From: Campylobacteraceae bacterium
Lineage (GTDB): Bacteria; Campylobacterota; Campylobacteria; Campylobacterales; Sulfurospirillaceae
Length of the DNA stretch: 14,200 bases
NCBI GenBank assembly: GCA_019162915.1
Contig: JAFLKZ010000124.1
Span: 3,303 to 17,502 of the forward strand
Direction of reading: 5' to 3'
Under the pieces are notes generated by a model. It searched no databases. It had not been told where the DNA came from and worked only from the letters and a program-made list of their open reading frames with translations. The translations under genes and the position numbers were made by a program. Every line of letters starts with the position of its first letter. Positions within the stretch are counted from its first letter, which is position 1. This document shows positions 7,096-14,200 of this stretch, in pieces.

Positions 7096-7768
7096 CTCTT
7101 AAAGTTTTATTTAACACTTCGATTAATGTATCATCCGTACTTTTATGAAATGCAAAATACAAATCACTTTTCTTCAAAACATAGACCGTTTCATATTCTG
7201 ATGGATCAAGTCCTAGTTCTAGTAGTAAAGCATAAGTAGACTCTACACCAAAAGCGATGGCGTCTACTCTACCTTCTTGAAGTTTTCTCAGTTGAGCATG
7301 AACATTTGAAAAACGCTCTAACTCTTCAGTTTTTAAACCAATATTGAGAAGCATACTCTCCGCAGCCGTCTCATGCATCACGGCAATCGTATAATTATGC
7401 AAACATTCAACACTTTTAATATCAACTTTACTACTTTTTTTAGCAACAAGTCCTACACTTAAAGTATCTATGGGGCCCACCCATTTAAAAAGATTTTCTC
7501 GCTCACTGGTCCTTGCCATACTATATAGAATCGTATTTTTTGTATTTAAAGCTTCATGGTAACCTCTTGCCCAAGATGCTAAAATAACGGTATCTTGCTC
7601 AATTTTATGACCACTTTTTGCCATTAAATCTCGTAAAATTTTTGTAGAGGTTCCTGCAACCTTGCCCTCCATCAAAAAATTATAAGGAGGAAGTTCTTCT
7701 GTATAAACCTTAAATGTATTGGCTTGCAAAAAAGCAATAAGCAGTCCTACAATAAAAAAAACTCTCAT
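7082..7768 (-). CDS. Periplasmic solute-binding protein (SBP_bac_3-like), possible sensor partner
   Basis: A 228-residue protein with a signal peptide (MRVFFIVGLLIAFLQA, cleavage near residue 16) and an amino-acid-binding-protein fold. It starts FKVYTEELPPYNF, followed by ARTSERENLFKWVGP with the arginine (Arg90) that in this family commonly grips a ligand carboxylate, and EGRVDAIAFG (Asp169) in the hinge region. It is on the short side for the family. No permease or ATPase gene is adjacent. Instead the ATG overlaps the stop of the HD-GYP gene by four bases (ATGA), so it is made together with the two-component pair. I infer that it feeds a ligand signal to the kinase rather than a transporter. 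The ligand cannot be told. An orphan transport component is the alternative. Confidence 0.88.
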   Translation of the reverse strand: MRVFFIVGLLIAFLQANTFKVYTEELPPYNFLMEGKVAGTSTKILRDLMAKSGHKIEQDTVILASWARGYHEALNTKNTILYSMARTSERENLFKWVGPIDTLSVGLVAKKSSKVDIKSVECLHNYTIAVMHETAAESMLLNIGLKTEELERFSNVHAQLRKLQEGRVDAIAFGVESTYALLLELGLDPSEYETVYVLKKSDLYFAFHKSTDDTLIEVLNKTLRAIKK

Positions 7769-8784
7769 GTTTTTTTCTCATTACTTTGCAAAGATTTCCA
7801 CGTATCTATAAACATATCAAAATTGTCTAACAATATAGACGTAATTTGAGGGTCAAACTGAACAGCACTCATACTTAGAAAATACTCTCTCACTCTTTCT
7901 TTTCCCCAAGGTTCTTTATAAACTCTCGTATCCAATAATGAATCAAATACATCTGCAACGGCACAAATCCTACCCACTAAAGTAATTTCTTTCCCTACTT
8001 TACCATTAGGATAACCTTTTCCATCCCATCTTTCATGGTGGTCTAGGGCTATAATAGCTGCTAATTTCATCGATTCGAATTCAGAATCAATCAATATGTT
8101 ATACCCCAATTTGGAGTGTGTCTTCATCATCGTCCACTCTGCATCACTCAATTTAGAGGGTTTATTTAAAACTTCATCGGGGATTCTTACTTTTCCTATA
8201 TCATGTAAGACCGATGCTATTTTAATCTTTTCACACTCGTTTTCTTCTTTACCTAAAATCTTGCAAATCAAATAACAAAATTCAGAAACTCTTCTCAAAT
8301 GTTGACCTGTTTCTTTAGATTTCATTTCTGCAATGGAAGCTGATATATAAGTTATTTCATAATTTAATTTTCGAATTTCATCGATATTTTGCTCAACTTG
8401 TTGCTGTAAATTGGATTGTAATTTATAAAGATCAATATGTGTTTTAACCCTTGCTTTAAGCACTGTTGCATTAAAAGGCTTAGCAATATAGTCTACCGCA
8501 CCCATCTTAAATCCAATTTCCTCAAAATCACTTCCATCATTGGCGGTGAGAAAAATAACAGGAATTTCCTTGACTTTTTTCATCAACTTTAGTCTTCGAC
8601 ATACTTCATAGCCTGTCATAAGTGGCATATTGATATCTAAAAGTATCAGATCTGGCAATATCATCTCAGCAAGTTCTATCCCTTTTTTGCCGTCTTTTGC
8701 AGCAAAAACTTCATGCTCTGACAAAAGTGATGTCAGCATAGATATATATTCTGTTGTATCATCAATCACGAGAACTTTAGCCAT
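7765..8784 (-). CDS. Response regulator with HD-GYP cyclic-di-GMP phosphodiesterase domain
   Basis: A 339-residue protein of the RpfG class. The receiver (residues ~3-118) has the acidic pair Asp8-Asp9, phospho-acceptor Asp50 (LILLDINMP), Thr80 and Lys102 (AKPF). A helical linker (~120-155) leads to the HD-GYP domain (~155-330) with HD at 194-195 (LHDIGKVRIP), His223, HHERWDGKGYP at 249-259 with GYP at 257-259, and Asp278 (VADVFD). All metal and signature residues look intact, so it should break c-di-GMP down to pGpG or GMP in the cytoplasm. Phosphorylation of Asp50, probably through the Hpt domain of the kinase encoded just upstream, would control it. Its ATG overlaps the kinase gene by eight bases, with GGAG upstream, and its stop overlaps the next gene by four. 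These overlaps imply translational coupling. Confidence 0.95.
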   Translation of the reverse strand: MAKVLVIDDTTEYISMLTSLLSEHEVFAAKDGKKGIELAEMILPDLILLDINMPLMTGYEVCRRLKLMKKVKEIPVIFLTANDGSDFEEIGFKMGAVDYIAKPFNATVLKARVKTHIDLYKLQSNLQQQVEQNIDEIRKLNYEITYISASIAEMKSKETGQHLRRVSEFCYLICKILGKEENECEKIKIASVLHDIGKVRIPDEVLNKPSKLSDAEWTMMKTHSKLGYNILIDSEFESMKLAAIIALDHHERWDGKGYPNGKVGKEITLVGRICAVADVFDSLLDTRVYKEPWGKERVREYFLSMSAVQFDPQITSILLDNFDMFIDTWKSLQSNEKKT

Positions 8785-11611
8785 TGGATAACTCCATTTT
8801 AAGATGTTCTAATACCAGTAGCGATTCATCAAAATCAAATTTACTGCATAATAACACAATTGATTTAAACAAATCGTGACGCCCTATGGTTTGATACATT
8901 ACCAATTTATCTAAAATAAGATTAACATTGGAAGCATTGTATGTTTTCAATGAACTTTTTAGGGCATCTAAAAGCTGTACGATTTCTTCTGTGACTTCAT
9001 CTTGTTGTTGAATTTCACTTGCAATAGGTACAATTCCCGCATACTCCTGCATCAATACCCAAAAGAGTTCTTTATGCTTTTTTAAAAGGGTATCGATATC
9101 TAATATTTCCATGCCTTTTCCATCTTTTAGGGAAGCTTCTACTTGCGCTGCTTCGCGTTGGAGAGCGAATGCACCAATTGTTCCACATAACCCTTTAAAA
9201 GTATGTATATAATCAATCAATAATGTTCGCTTTTCTTCTTCTAATAATGCCTTTATAGAATGTGGTAAATTAATATACTGTTCATAAAAACTGCAAAGTA
9301 TTTTTGTCCACAATGTTTCATCACCCGCTAGTTTTCGAATTGCCTCTTGTTTATTAAAAATCTGTTCAGTGGTGTCTTCTATCTTTTCTTTTGCCGCAAA
9401 CACAAGGCTTACATGTAAAGCTTCTAGCAACGTACCATAAAAATCTTCTACATCAAAAGGTTTTCCGATATGCAGTTCCATTCCCATCAAGATGCATTTT
9501 TCAATATCATGGGACATCACATTAGCAGTCATCGCTATAATAGGAGTTGTAACTTTTAGCTCTTTTCTAATAATTCTTGTCGCTTCATAACCATCCATTA
9601 AAGGCATTTGTATATCCATCAAAATAACATCAAACAAACCATTTTTAACGAATTCTACAGCCTCAAGACCATTTTTAGCTATCGTTATTTTTGCTTTAGT
9701 ATCTTTTAGAAGACAGGTAGCCACTTCTAAATTAATATCATTATCTTCTACTAACAAAACTCTTTTTTGAGATAAATCTATTGACGATGGGTCAAAAATA
9801 GACTTATTAGTGGTAACTTGACACAGTGATATGATTTCATCATATAGCATGCTATTAGTTAATATAGTATCATTATTAAAAGAAATCATCAGTACAGGAG
9901 GAAGTTTATCTTTTAAAACTGACTTTTTTATCTTTTCATAAATGCTAAATCCATCATAGTTTAAAAGTTCATAATCAATAATCAAAAGATTGTAAGATAC
10001 AGAAAATTCGTTGACTTGCGTGACAATATCATCATCACTTTTTTGACATGTAACAAAAAAACCAAATGAGCGGATAAAATCCGACAAAGTATCCCTTACA
10101 AATTCATCATCTTCTATGAGTAAAATGTTGAGTGGCGTAGAAAAGCTTGATGGATTTTCTTTTTGAATATCTAATCCTTGCACACTTGGAAGTGTGAGAT
10201 GAAAACTAAAAATACTCCCTTGATTTTCGATACTTTCAACGGAAATCGACCCATTCATCATATCTGCTAACTGCGTACAAATAAAAAGCCCTAGTCCCGT
10301 TCCCCCATGCTTTCTTGTGATAGAAGCATCGAGCTGACCAAAAGCTTTAAACAAAAAAGCTTGCTTTTCTGGCGCAATTCCAAGCCCCGTATCTTCTACG
10401 CTAAAGGTCAGTTTTGAAGTACCATCATACTGAGCATTTTCTTCTACTCTTAGCATAATAGTACCATTTGTCGTAAATTTGATGGCATTGCTTAAAAAAT
10501 TATTAATAATTTGCATAATTTTATGAGGATCACCTCTGAAAAAACGGTGTGTATTGATAAAATCATTACTAAATTCTAGATTTTTCTCTTTGATAAGTAC
10601 CGAAAAAATAGAAGAACTTTTTTTAATTTCTTTGTGTAAATCAAAAGCAATATTTTCAATTTCCATTTTTCCTGATTCAATCTTTGAGAAGTCTAATATA
10701 TCGTTGATAATACGAAGTAATATAGAAGATGCTTCTTTAATTTTATTAACATAATTTGCTTGTTCCTTATTGATTGCTGTTTTACCCATAAGATGTGTCA
10801 TTCCCATGATGGCGTTCATCGGGGTTCTTATCTCGTGACTCATATTTGCTAAAAATTGAGACTTATAACGGCTAGTATCTTCAAGTTCTTTGGTTCTTTG
10901 TCTCACTTTTTCATCAAGTGTTTCATTTTCCTCTTTAAGCTTGGCAAAAAGTTCTTTTAACTTTATACGTGTCTGTTCAAGCGCCGTTCCAAGAGATCCT
11001 ATTTCATCATTACTATCCCAAATAAAAGGCTGATCTAGCTTTTGCTCGGAGAGTAAAGAAGAGTGATACATTAATCGCTTAATAGGTTTAATAATTTTGT
11101 AGTAATAAATGAAAGAAATAACAATGACAATAAAAATCAACTGTAAAAGCAGTGTTGTACCAAAAAGCATGATATCTGATATAACTGATTCTAAAATTCC
11201 TAAAGTCTTGAAACCCATCTCCAATGAGCCTATAATCGTGCCATTTTTTTCTAGTTTTTTATTTAAAATAAAGAGATTATTACTAGAAGTCTTTGTTTGA
11301 CTTTTCCACTCTAAAAATACCCTATCGCCTGTATCTTTGATGGAAATATAAAGGATATTTGGGTCTAAAGTTAATTGATCAATCATCTTTTGACCCAATT
11401 CTGGATAGTAATTCCATAAAGATTCTGCAAATATTTCAGAAGAAAGATTAAATTTTTTAGTATCAATAACGATTGACTCATCTTGTTTTGCTTTATAAGC
11501 ACTATGAACGTACGTTCCTAGCAAAAGAGGAAGTGGAGAAACAAGCGCAATAATAATCATAATTGCTAAGGCTTGCAAAAGTGAAAACTTGTGTAAAATA
11601 CGTCTAACCAT
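8777..11611 (-). CDS. Hybrid sensor histidine kinase: membrane sensor, HAMP, kinase, two receivers, Hpt
   Basis: A 944-residue multi-step phosphorelay kinase. Order: membrane helix (~15-33); periplasmic sensor (~35-145) with FAESLWNYYPELGQKM and LDPNILYISIKD, resembling small CHASE8-type sensors; membrane helix (~148-170); HAMP (~171-225); coiled linker; HisKA with His259 (NMSHEIRTPMNAI); HATPase with the N box at 371 (NNFLSNAIKF), DTGLGIAP at 407 and GGTGLGL; receiver 1 (~494-605, Asp546); receiver 2 (~616-735, Asp666 in LMDIQMP, Lys717 in GKPF); Hpt with His803 (YIHTFKGLCGTIGA); and an extra helical tail (~870-944). Receiver 1 lacks the usual KP after its last strand (VTTNKSIF), so it may be degenerate. 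The predicted flow is His259 to Asp666 to His803, then Asp50 of the HD-GYP protein. AAAGAG lies eight bases before the ATG. The start is the only good one near the membrane helix. Confidence 0.95.
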   Translation of the reverse strand: MVRRILHKFSLLQALAIMIIIALVSPLPLLLGTYVHSAYKAKQDESIVIDTKKFNLSSEIFAESLWNYYPELGQKMIDQLTLDPNILYISIKDTGDRVFLEWKSQTKTSSNNLFILNKKLEKNGTIIGSLEMGFKTLGILESVISDIMLFGTTLLLQLIFIVIVISFIYYYKIIKPIKRLMYHSSLLSEQKLDQPFIWDSNDEIGSLGTALEQTRIKLKELFAKLKEENETLDEKVRQRTKELEDTSRYKSQFLANMSHEIRTPMNAIMGMTHLMGKTAINKEQANYVNKIKEASSILLRIINDILDFSKIESGKMEIENIAFDLHKEIKKSSSIFSVLIKEKNLEFSNDFINTHRFFRGDPHKIMQIINNFLSNAIKFTTNGTIMLRVEENAQYDGTSKLTFSVEDTGLGIAPEKQAFLFKAFGQLDASITRKHGGTGLGLFICTQLADMMNGSISVESIENQGSIFSFHLTLPSVQGLDIQKENPSSFSTPLNILLIEDDEFVRDTLSDFIRSFGFFVTCQKSDDDIVTQVNEFSVSYNLLIIDYELLNYDGFSIYEKIKKSVLKDKLPPVLMISFNNDTILTNSMLYDEIISLCQVTTNKSIFDPSSIDLSQKRVLLVEDNDINLEVATCLLKDTKAKITIAKNGLEAVEFVKNGLFDVILMDIQMPLMDGYEATRIIRKELKVTTPIIAMTANVMSHDIEKCILMGMELHIGKPFDVEDFYGTLLEALHVSLVFAAKEKIEDTTEQIFNKQEAIRKLAGDETLWTKILCSFYEQYINLPHSIKALLEEEKRTLLIDYIHTFKGLCGTIGAFALQREAAQVEASLKDGKGMEILDIDTLLKKHKELFWVLMQEYAGIVPIASEIQQQDEVTEEIVQLLDALKSSLKTYNASNVNLILDKLVMYQTIGRHDLFKSIVLLCSKFDFDESLLVLEHLKMELSNG

Positions 11612-11684
11612 CCAAAAACTCTTTCATTATAATTTAACTCAGTAAAGTTTATTTTACCTCTATCTTTGGTGATTATAACATATT

Positions 11685-13079
11685 TTAAAGATAAATTTCC
11701 TCACCTTTTTTAACTATATGCACTTTACAATCTAGCTGTTGATGAATATAACTTTTAAACAATTCCATCTTTTCTACCTCTCCATGAATAAGATAAATAT
11801 GATGCAATCCTTCAATTTTTTTCATCCAATTCACCATATCAGCCCTATCAGCATGAGCGGAGAAGCCATTAATAGTATGCACTGTTGCCTTTATTTTTAT
11901 TTCGTCACCATAAATACGTAAAAATTCTGCCCCATCAACAATGTTTCTACCAAGCGTTCCTTTGACTTGAAAGCCTACAAAAATGATGGCATTTTTAGAA
12001 TTCCAAATACGCTGTTTAAGATGATGCAAAATGCGCCCACCCGTGCACATACCGCTTCCTGCGATAATGATGGCATTTTTTTCAACCGTATTAATTTCCA
12101 TAGAATCAATTCTGCGTTGTGTATATTTGAGTTGTGGAAAACCAAAGGGATTATCACCTAACGCTACATGCAAACCTATTTTTTCATTCAATTCTAACGG
12201 ATATTTCTGGTAAATCTTAGTAGCAGCAATCGCGAGTGGGCTATCAAGATAAACTGTACATTTTTGCAAAATACCTTCTTCGTGCATACTATGTAAAAGC
12301 CATAAAATCTCTTGGGTACGCTCTAATGCAAAGGAAGGTATCAAAACATTTCCTCCACGCTCCATCGTTTCGATAATAGCACTTCTAAACTCTGCAATAC
12401 TCTCAGTAATGGGACGATGTTCCCTATCCCCATAAGTTGATTCGATAAAAAGAGTATCAGATTGTGTCACATCTTCAAGGCCATTGAGTAAAAGACGATT
12501 ACGACTCCCTAAATCTCCTGAGAAAACAACTCTTTTTTGCATATTGTCTTCTTGATAGGTAATAGTTATAAAAGCACTTCCTAAAATATGTCCTGCATTG
12601 TGAAAAGTGATATTTAAAAAAGGCGCTATTTGTATCAGCTCACCATATCTTACTTTGCGAATTTTTTTTGTATAAACAAGTTCTACATGTTCTTTAAGGT
12701 AAAGAGGCTCTCGCACTAAAGCTTCTTCTCCTCTTCTTAAAGCTTTTCGAAGCAAGGTTTCATACTCTTCATACAAAAGAGCTGCACTATCGAGTAGCAT
12801 TATTTGAGAAATATCCAACGTAGCTTGTGTGGCTATAATTTCGCCATTAAATCCCTCTTTAACCAGTTTAGGGACTCTTCCTATATGGTCTGCATGTGCA
12901 TGGGTCAAGATGAGATAATCAATAGAAGCTACATCAAAGCCAAATGCCTCATAATTATCTTGCCAACTCTCTCCTTGTATCATGCCACAATCAACTAAAA
13001 TCCGAATCGAACCTACCTCAAAAAGATGACATGAACCTGTCACCATAGAAGCTGCGCCGTACGATGTTACTTTTGCCAT
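11685..13079 (-). CDS. Metallo-beta-lactamase beta-CASP RNase-like protein
   Basis: A 464-residue protein of the CPSF73/YSH1-type MBL family, which cuts RNA endo- or exonucleolytically with two zinc ions. The metal motifs are HAHADH at 60-65, His164 (NAGHILGS), Asp189 (FSGDLGSRN) and His432 (YLIHGE). The beta-CASP motifs are present: motif A with Glu213 (FIESTYGDREH), and motif B/C with NGFSAHAD (His409) and GSGMCTGGRILHHL. This is a complete, catalytically intact-looking enzyme in the cytoplasm. It is not RNase J, which is longer and has a different C-terminus. The ATG lies nine bases after the acyl-CoA synthetase stop, with AAGG as ribosome-binding site overlapping that stop, so the two are probably co-transcribed. 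A functional link between them is not evident. The exact RNA substrate cannot be told. Confidence 0.92.
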   Translation of the reverse strand: MAKVTSYGAASMVTGSCHLFEVGSIRILVDCGMIQGESWQDNYEAFGFDVASIDYLILTHAHADHIGRVPKLVKEGFNGEIIATQATLDISQIMLLDSAALLYEEYETLLRKALRRGEEALVREPLYLKEHVELVYTKKIRKVRYGELIQIAPFLNITFHNAGHILGSAFITITYQEDNMQKRVVFSGDLGSRNRLLLNGLEDVTQSDTLFIESTYGDREHRPITESIAEFRSAIIETMERGGNVLIPSFALERTQEILWLLHSMHEEGILQKCTVYLDSPLAIAATKIYQKYPLELNEKIGLHVALGDNPFGFPQLKYTQRRIDSMEINTVEKNAIIIAGSGMCTGGRILHHLKQRIWNSKNAIIFVGFQVKGTLGRNIVDGAEFLRIYGDEIKIKATVHTINGFSAHADRADMVNWMKKIEGLHHIYLIHGEVEKMELFKSYIHQQLDCKVHIVKKGEEIYL

Positions 13080-13088
13080 TGTTTTGCC

Positions 13089-14200
13089 TTAGTGGATAAA
13101 TTTGTCGATAACCTCTTTATATTTTTTTTCTATAACGTGTCTTTTTTTCTTTAATGTATTGGTAAGCTCCACACCTACTTTAAATTCGTGTTCTAAGAAG
13201 TGTATATTTTGTAACTTTTCAAACGGCTTAAAGCCCTTTTTATGGTGTAAAAGCTCATTCATTTCACTTTTTATTTTAGCAATAATTTGTTTATCTTCCA
13301 TTACTTGTTCAATGTTATGAACAACCTTGTTAAAATTGATAGCCACATACTCTTTGAGTTTTTCAAAATCAGGCACAATAAGTGCGCCTAATCCTTTCTT
13401 TGTATGCCCTACTAAAATAGTATCGGTAATAAAAGGAAGCATAGAAATGGTTGATTCAATGCGACTAGGATCTATATTTTCACCACTCGCTAAAACGATG
13501 ATCTCTTTGGAACGCCCTGTGATAACAAGCTCACCATTGATACTAAGTTTGCCCAAATCTCCTGTTTTAAAAAAACCATCTTGCGTAAAAGACTTTTCAT
13601 TTTCTTCTTGATTTTTGTAATAACCATTGGTAACTTGCTCGCCCTTCACCCAAATCTCACCTACTTTCCCAAAATCCACTTTATGCCCATTTTTATTCAT
13701 GATTTTAAGCGTTGTATTTTTAACAGGAAGACCTAGTGTTGAAAAAGTATTGCAGTTAAGTGCTCGCCCCGCTATGGCTGGTGCACACTCTGTCATACCA
13801 TAAGCATTAACGATACGAATACCAATAGCATCTATCCATGTGTCTAAAAAATCAGGCAACGTTCCCCCGCCACTGATAGCCAAACGCAGTCTTCCTCCAA
13901 ATTTTTCTTGTACCAAAGAAAGCTTCTTTTTAGCCACAACATTAAGAGGAAAAAGGAAAAATAATTTTATATAGGCTACTGCTTTTTTCTTACATGTAAA
14001 GAATAAATGCTCTTTTTCAAAAATAGGTAATTCATCTTTCACGATACGTAATTGATAATTATACATGGCAGAAATAGCTACAAGTTTTTTAAAGATTCTT
14101 GCTTTTTTAGGGTCTTTTTTTTCTAATGCTGTATTGATTTTAGTATACATGGATTCCCAAAGTCTAGGAACAGTTGCTACTAAAGTGGGTTTATAGTGTT
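13089..14200 (-). CDS. AMP-forming long-chain acyl-CoA synthetase, N-terminal part outside the window
   Basis: The C-terminal ~369 residues of an ANL-superfamily enzyme that activates fatty acids to acyl-AMP and then acyl-CoA, most like the FadD15 long-chain class. The frame stays open to the window end, where it reads VATVPRLWES before MYTKINTAL, so the ATG at 14150 is internal. Visible motifs are RLAISGGGTLP, NAYGMTECAP, GEIWVKGEQVTNGYY, the FFKTGDLG aspartate, ITGRSKEIIVLASGENIDP and a C-terminal lysine region (KKGFKPFEKLQ). The AMP-binding P-loop lies in the missing part. It stops nine bases before the beta-CASP gene. Substrate chain length is not determinable here. It may serve phospholipid remodelling or exogenous fatty acid use. 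Confidence 0.92.
   Translation of the reverse strand, partial: HYKPTLVATVPRLWESMYTKINTALEKKDPKKARIFKKLVAISAMYNYQLRIVKDELPIFEKEHLFFTCKKKAVAYIKLFFLFPLNVVAKKKLSLVQEKFGGRLRLAISGGGTLPDFLDTWIDAIGIRIVNAYGMTECAPAIAGRALNCNTFSTLGLPVKNTTLKIMNKNGHKVDFGKVGEIWVKGEQVTNGYYKNQEENEKSFTQDGFFKTGDLGKLSINGELVITGRSKEIIVLASGENIDPSRIESTISMLPFITDTILVGHTKKGLGALIVPDFEKLKEYVAINFNKVVHNIEQVMEDKQIIAKIKSEMNELLHHKKGFKPFEKLQNIHFLEHEFKVGVELTNTLKKKRHVIEKKYKEVIDKFIH

Noticed and set aside
11626..11631. Perfect TATAAT on the minus strand just before the hybrid kinase
   Set aside because: A start of transcription about seven bases further on would leave only about eight leader bases and cut into the ribosome-binding site, so it is probably chance in AT-rich sequence.
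13089..14150. Acyl-CoA synthetase gene starting at ATG 14150
   Set aside because: The frame continues upstream to the window edge with family-typical residues (VATVPRLWES), and a 353-residue protein would lack the AMP-binding loop.

Overview
The window is AT-rich and fits a motile member of the Campylobacterota (Epsilonproteobacteria). A Sulfurospirillum-like or Arcobacter-like organism is my best guess. The clearest pointer is the run tatB-tatC-queA, an order I recall from Campylobacter jejuni, together with low GC and many cyclic-di-GMP and two-component genes. Coding is dense, no gap exceeds about 80 bases, and I see no tRNA, rRNA, CRISPR array, insertion sequence or prophage gene.

Layout. 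Positions 1-1772 (minus) hold the 5' part of a membrane PAS-GGDEF protein cut by the window edge just before an expected EAL domain. Positions 1837-3735 (minus) hold a complete membrane PAS-GGDEF-EAL protein. A divergent promoter gap follows. On the plus strand come an unrecognised 239-residue protein, then tatB and tatC (one-base overlap), then queA only three bases after the tatC stop. queA has no ATG, GTG or TTG at its conserved N-terminus; an ATC placed after a good ribosome-binding site is the best start. On the minus strand, tail-to-tail with queA, is a 73-residue Met/Asn-rich protein. Then, reading right to left, there is a translationally coupled set: hybrid histidine kinase with two receivers and an Hpt domain, HD-GYP response regulator, and a small periplasmic solute-binding protein. 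Upstream of it lie a beta-CASP metallo-beta-lactamase RNase-like protein and the 3' part of an AMP-forming acyl-CoA synthetase, nine bases apart.

How they may work together. Three of the eleven genes make or break cyclic-di-GMP (two GGDEF proteins and one HD-GYP). The kinase, HD-GYP regulator and binding protein look like one ligand-sensing phosphorelay: binding protein or kinase sensor domain, then His259, receiver Asp, Hpt His803, and Asp50 of the HD-GYP protein, ending in c-di-GMP hydrolysis. That chain is inference from domain order and gene overlap. The tat genes and queA are housekeeping (folded-protein export and tRNA queuosine).

Points most worth checking are the ATC start of queA in phase with tatC, the coupled binding-protein/kinase/HD-GYP cassette, and the 10-base motif TTTACATGTA, which occurs five times, always inside genes.
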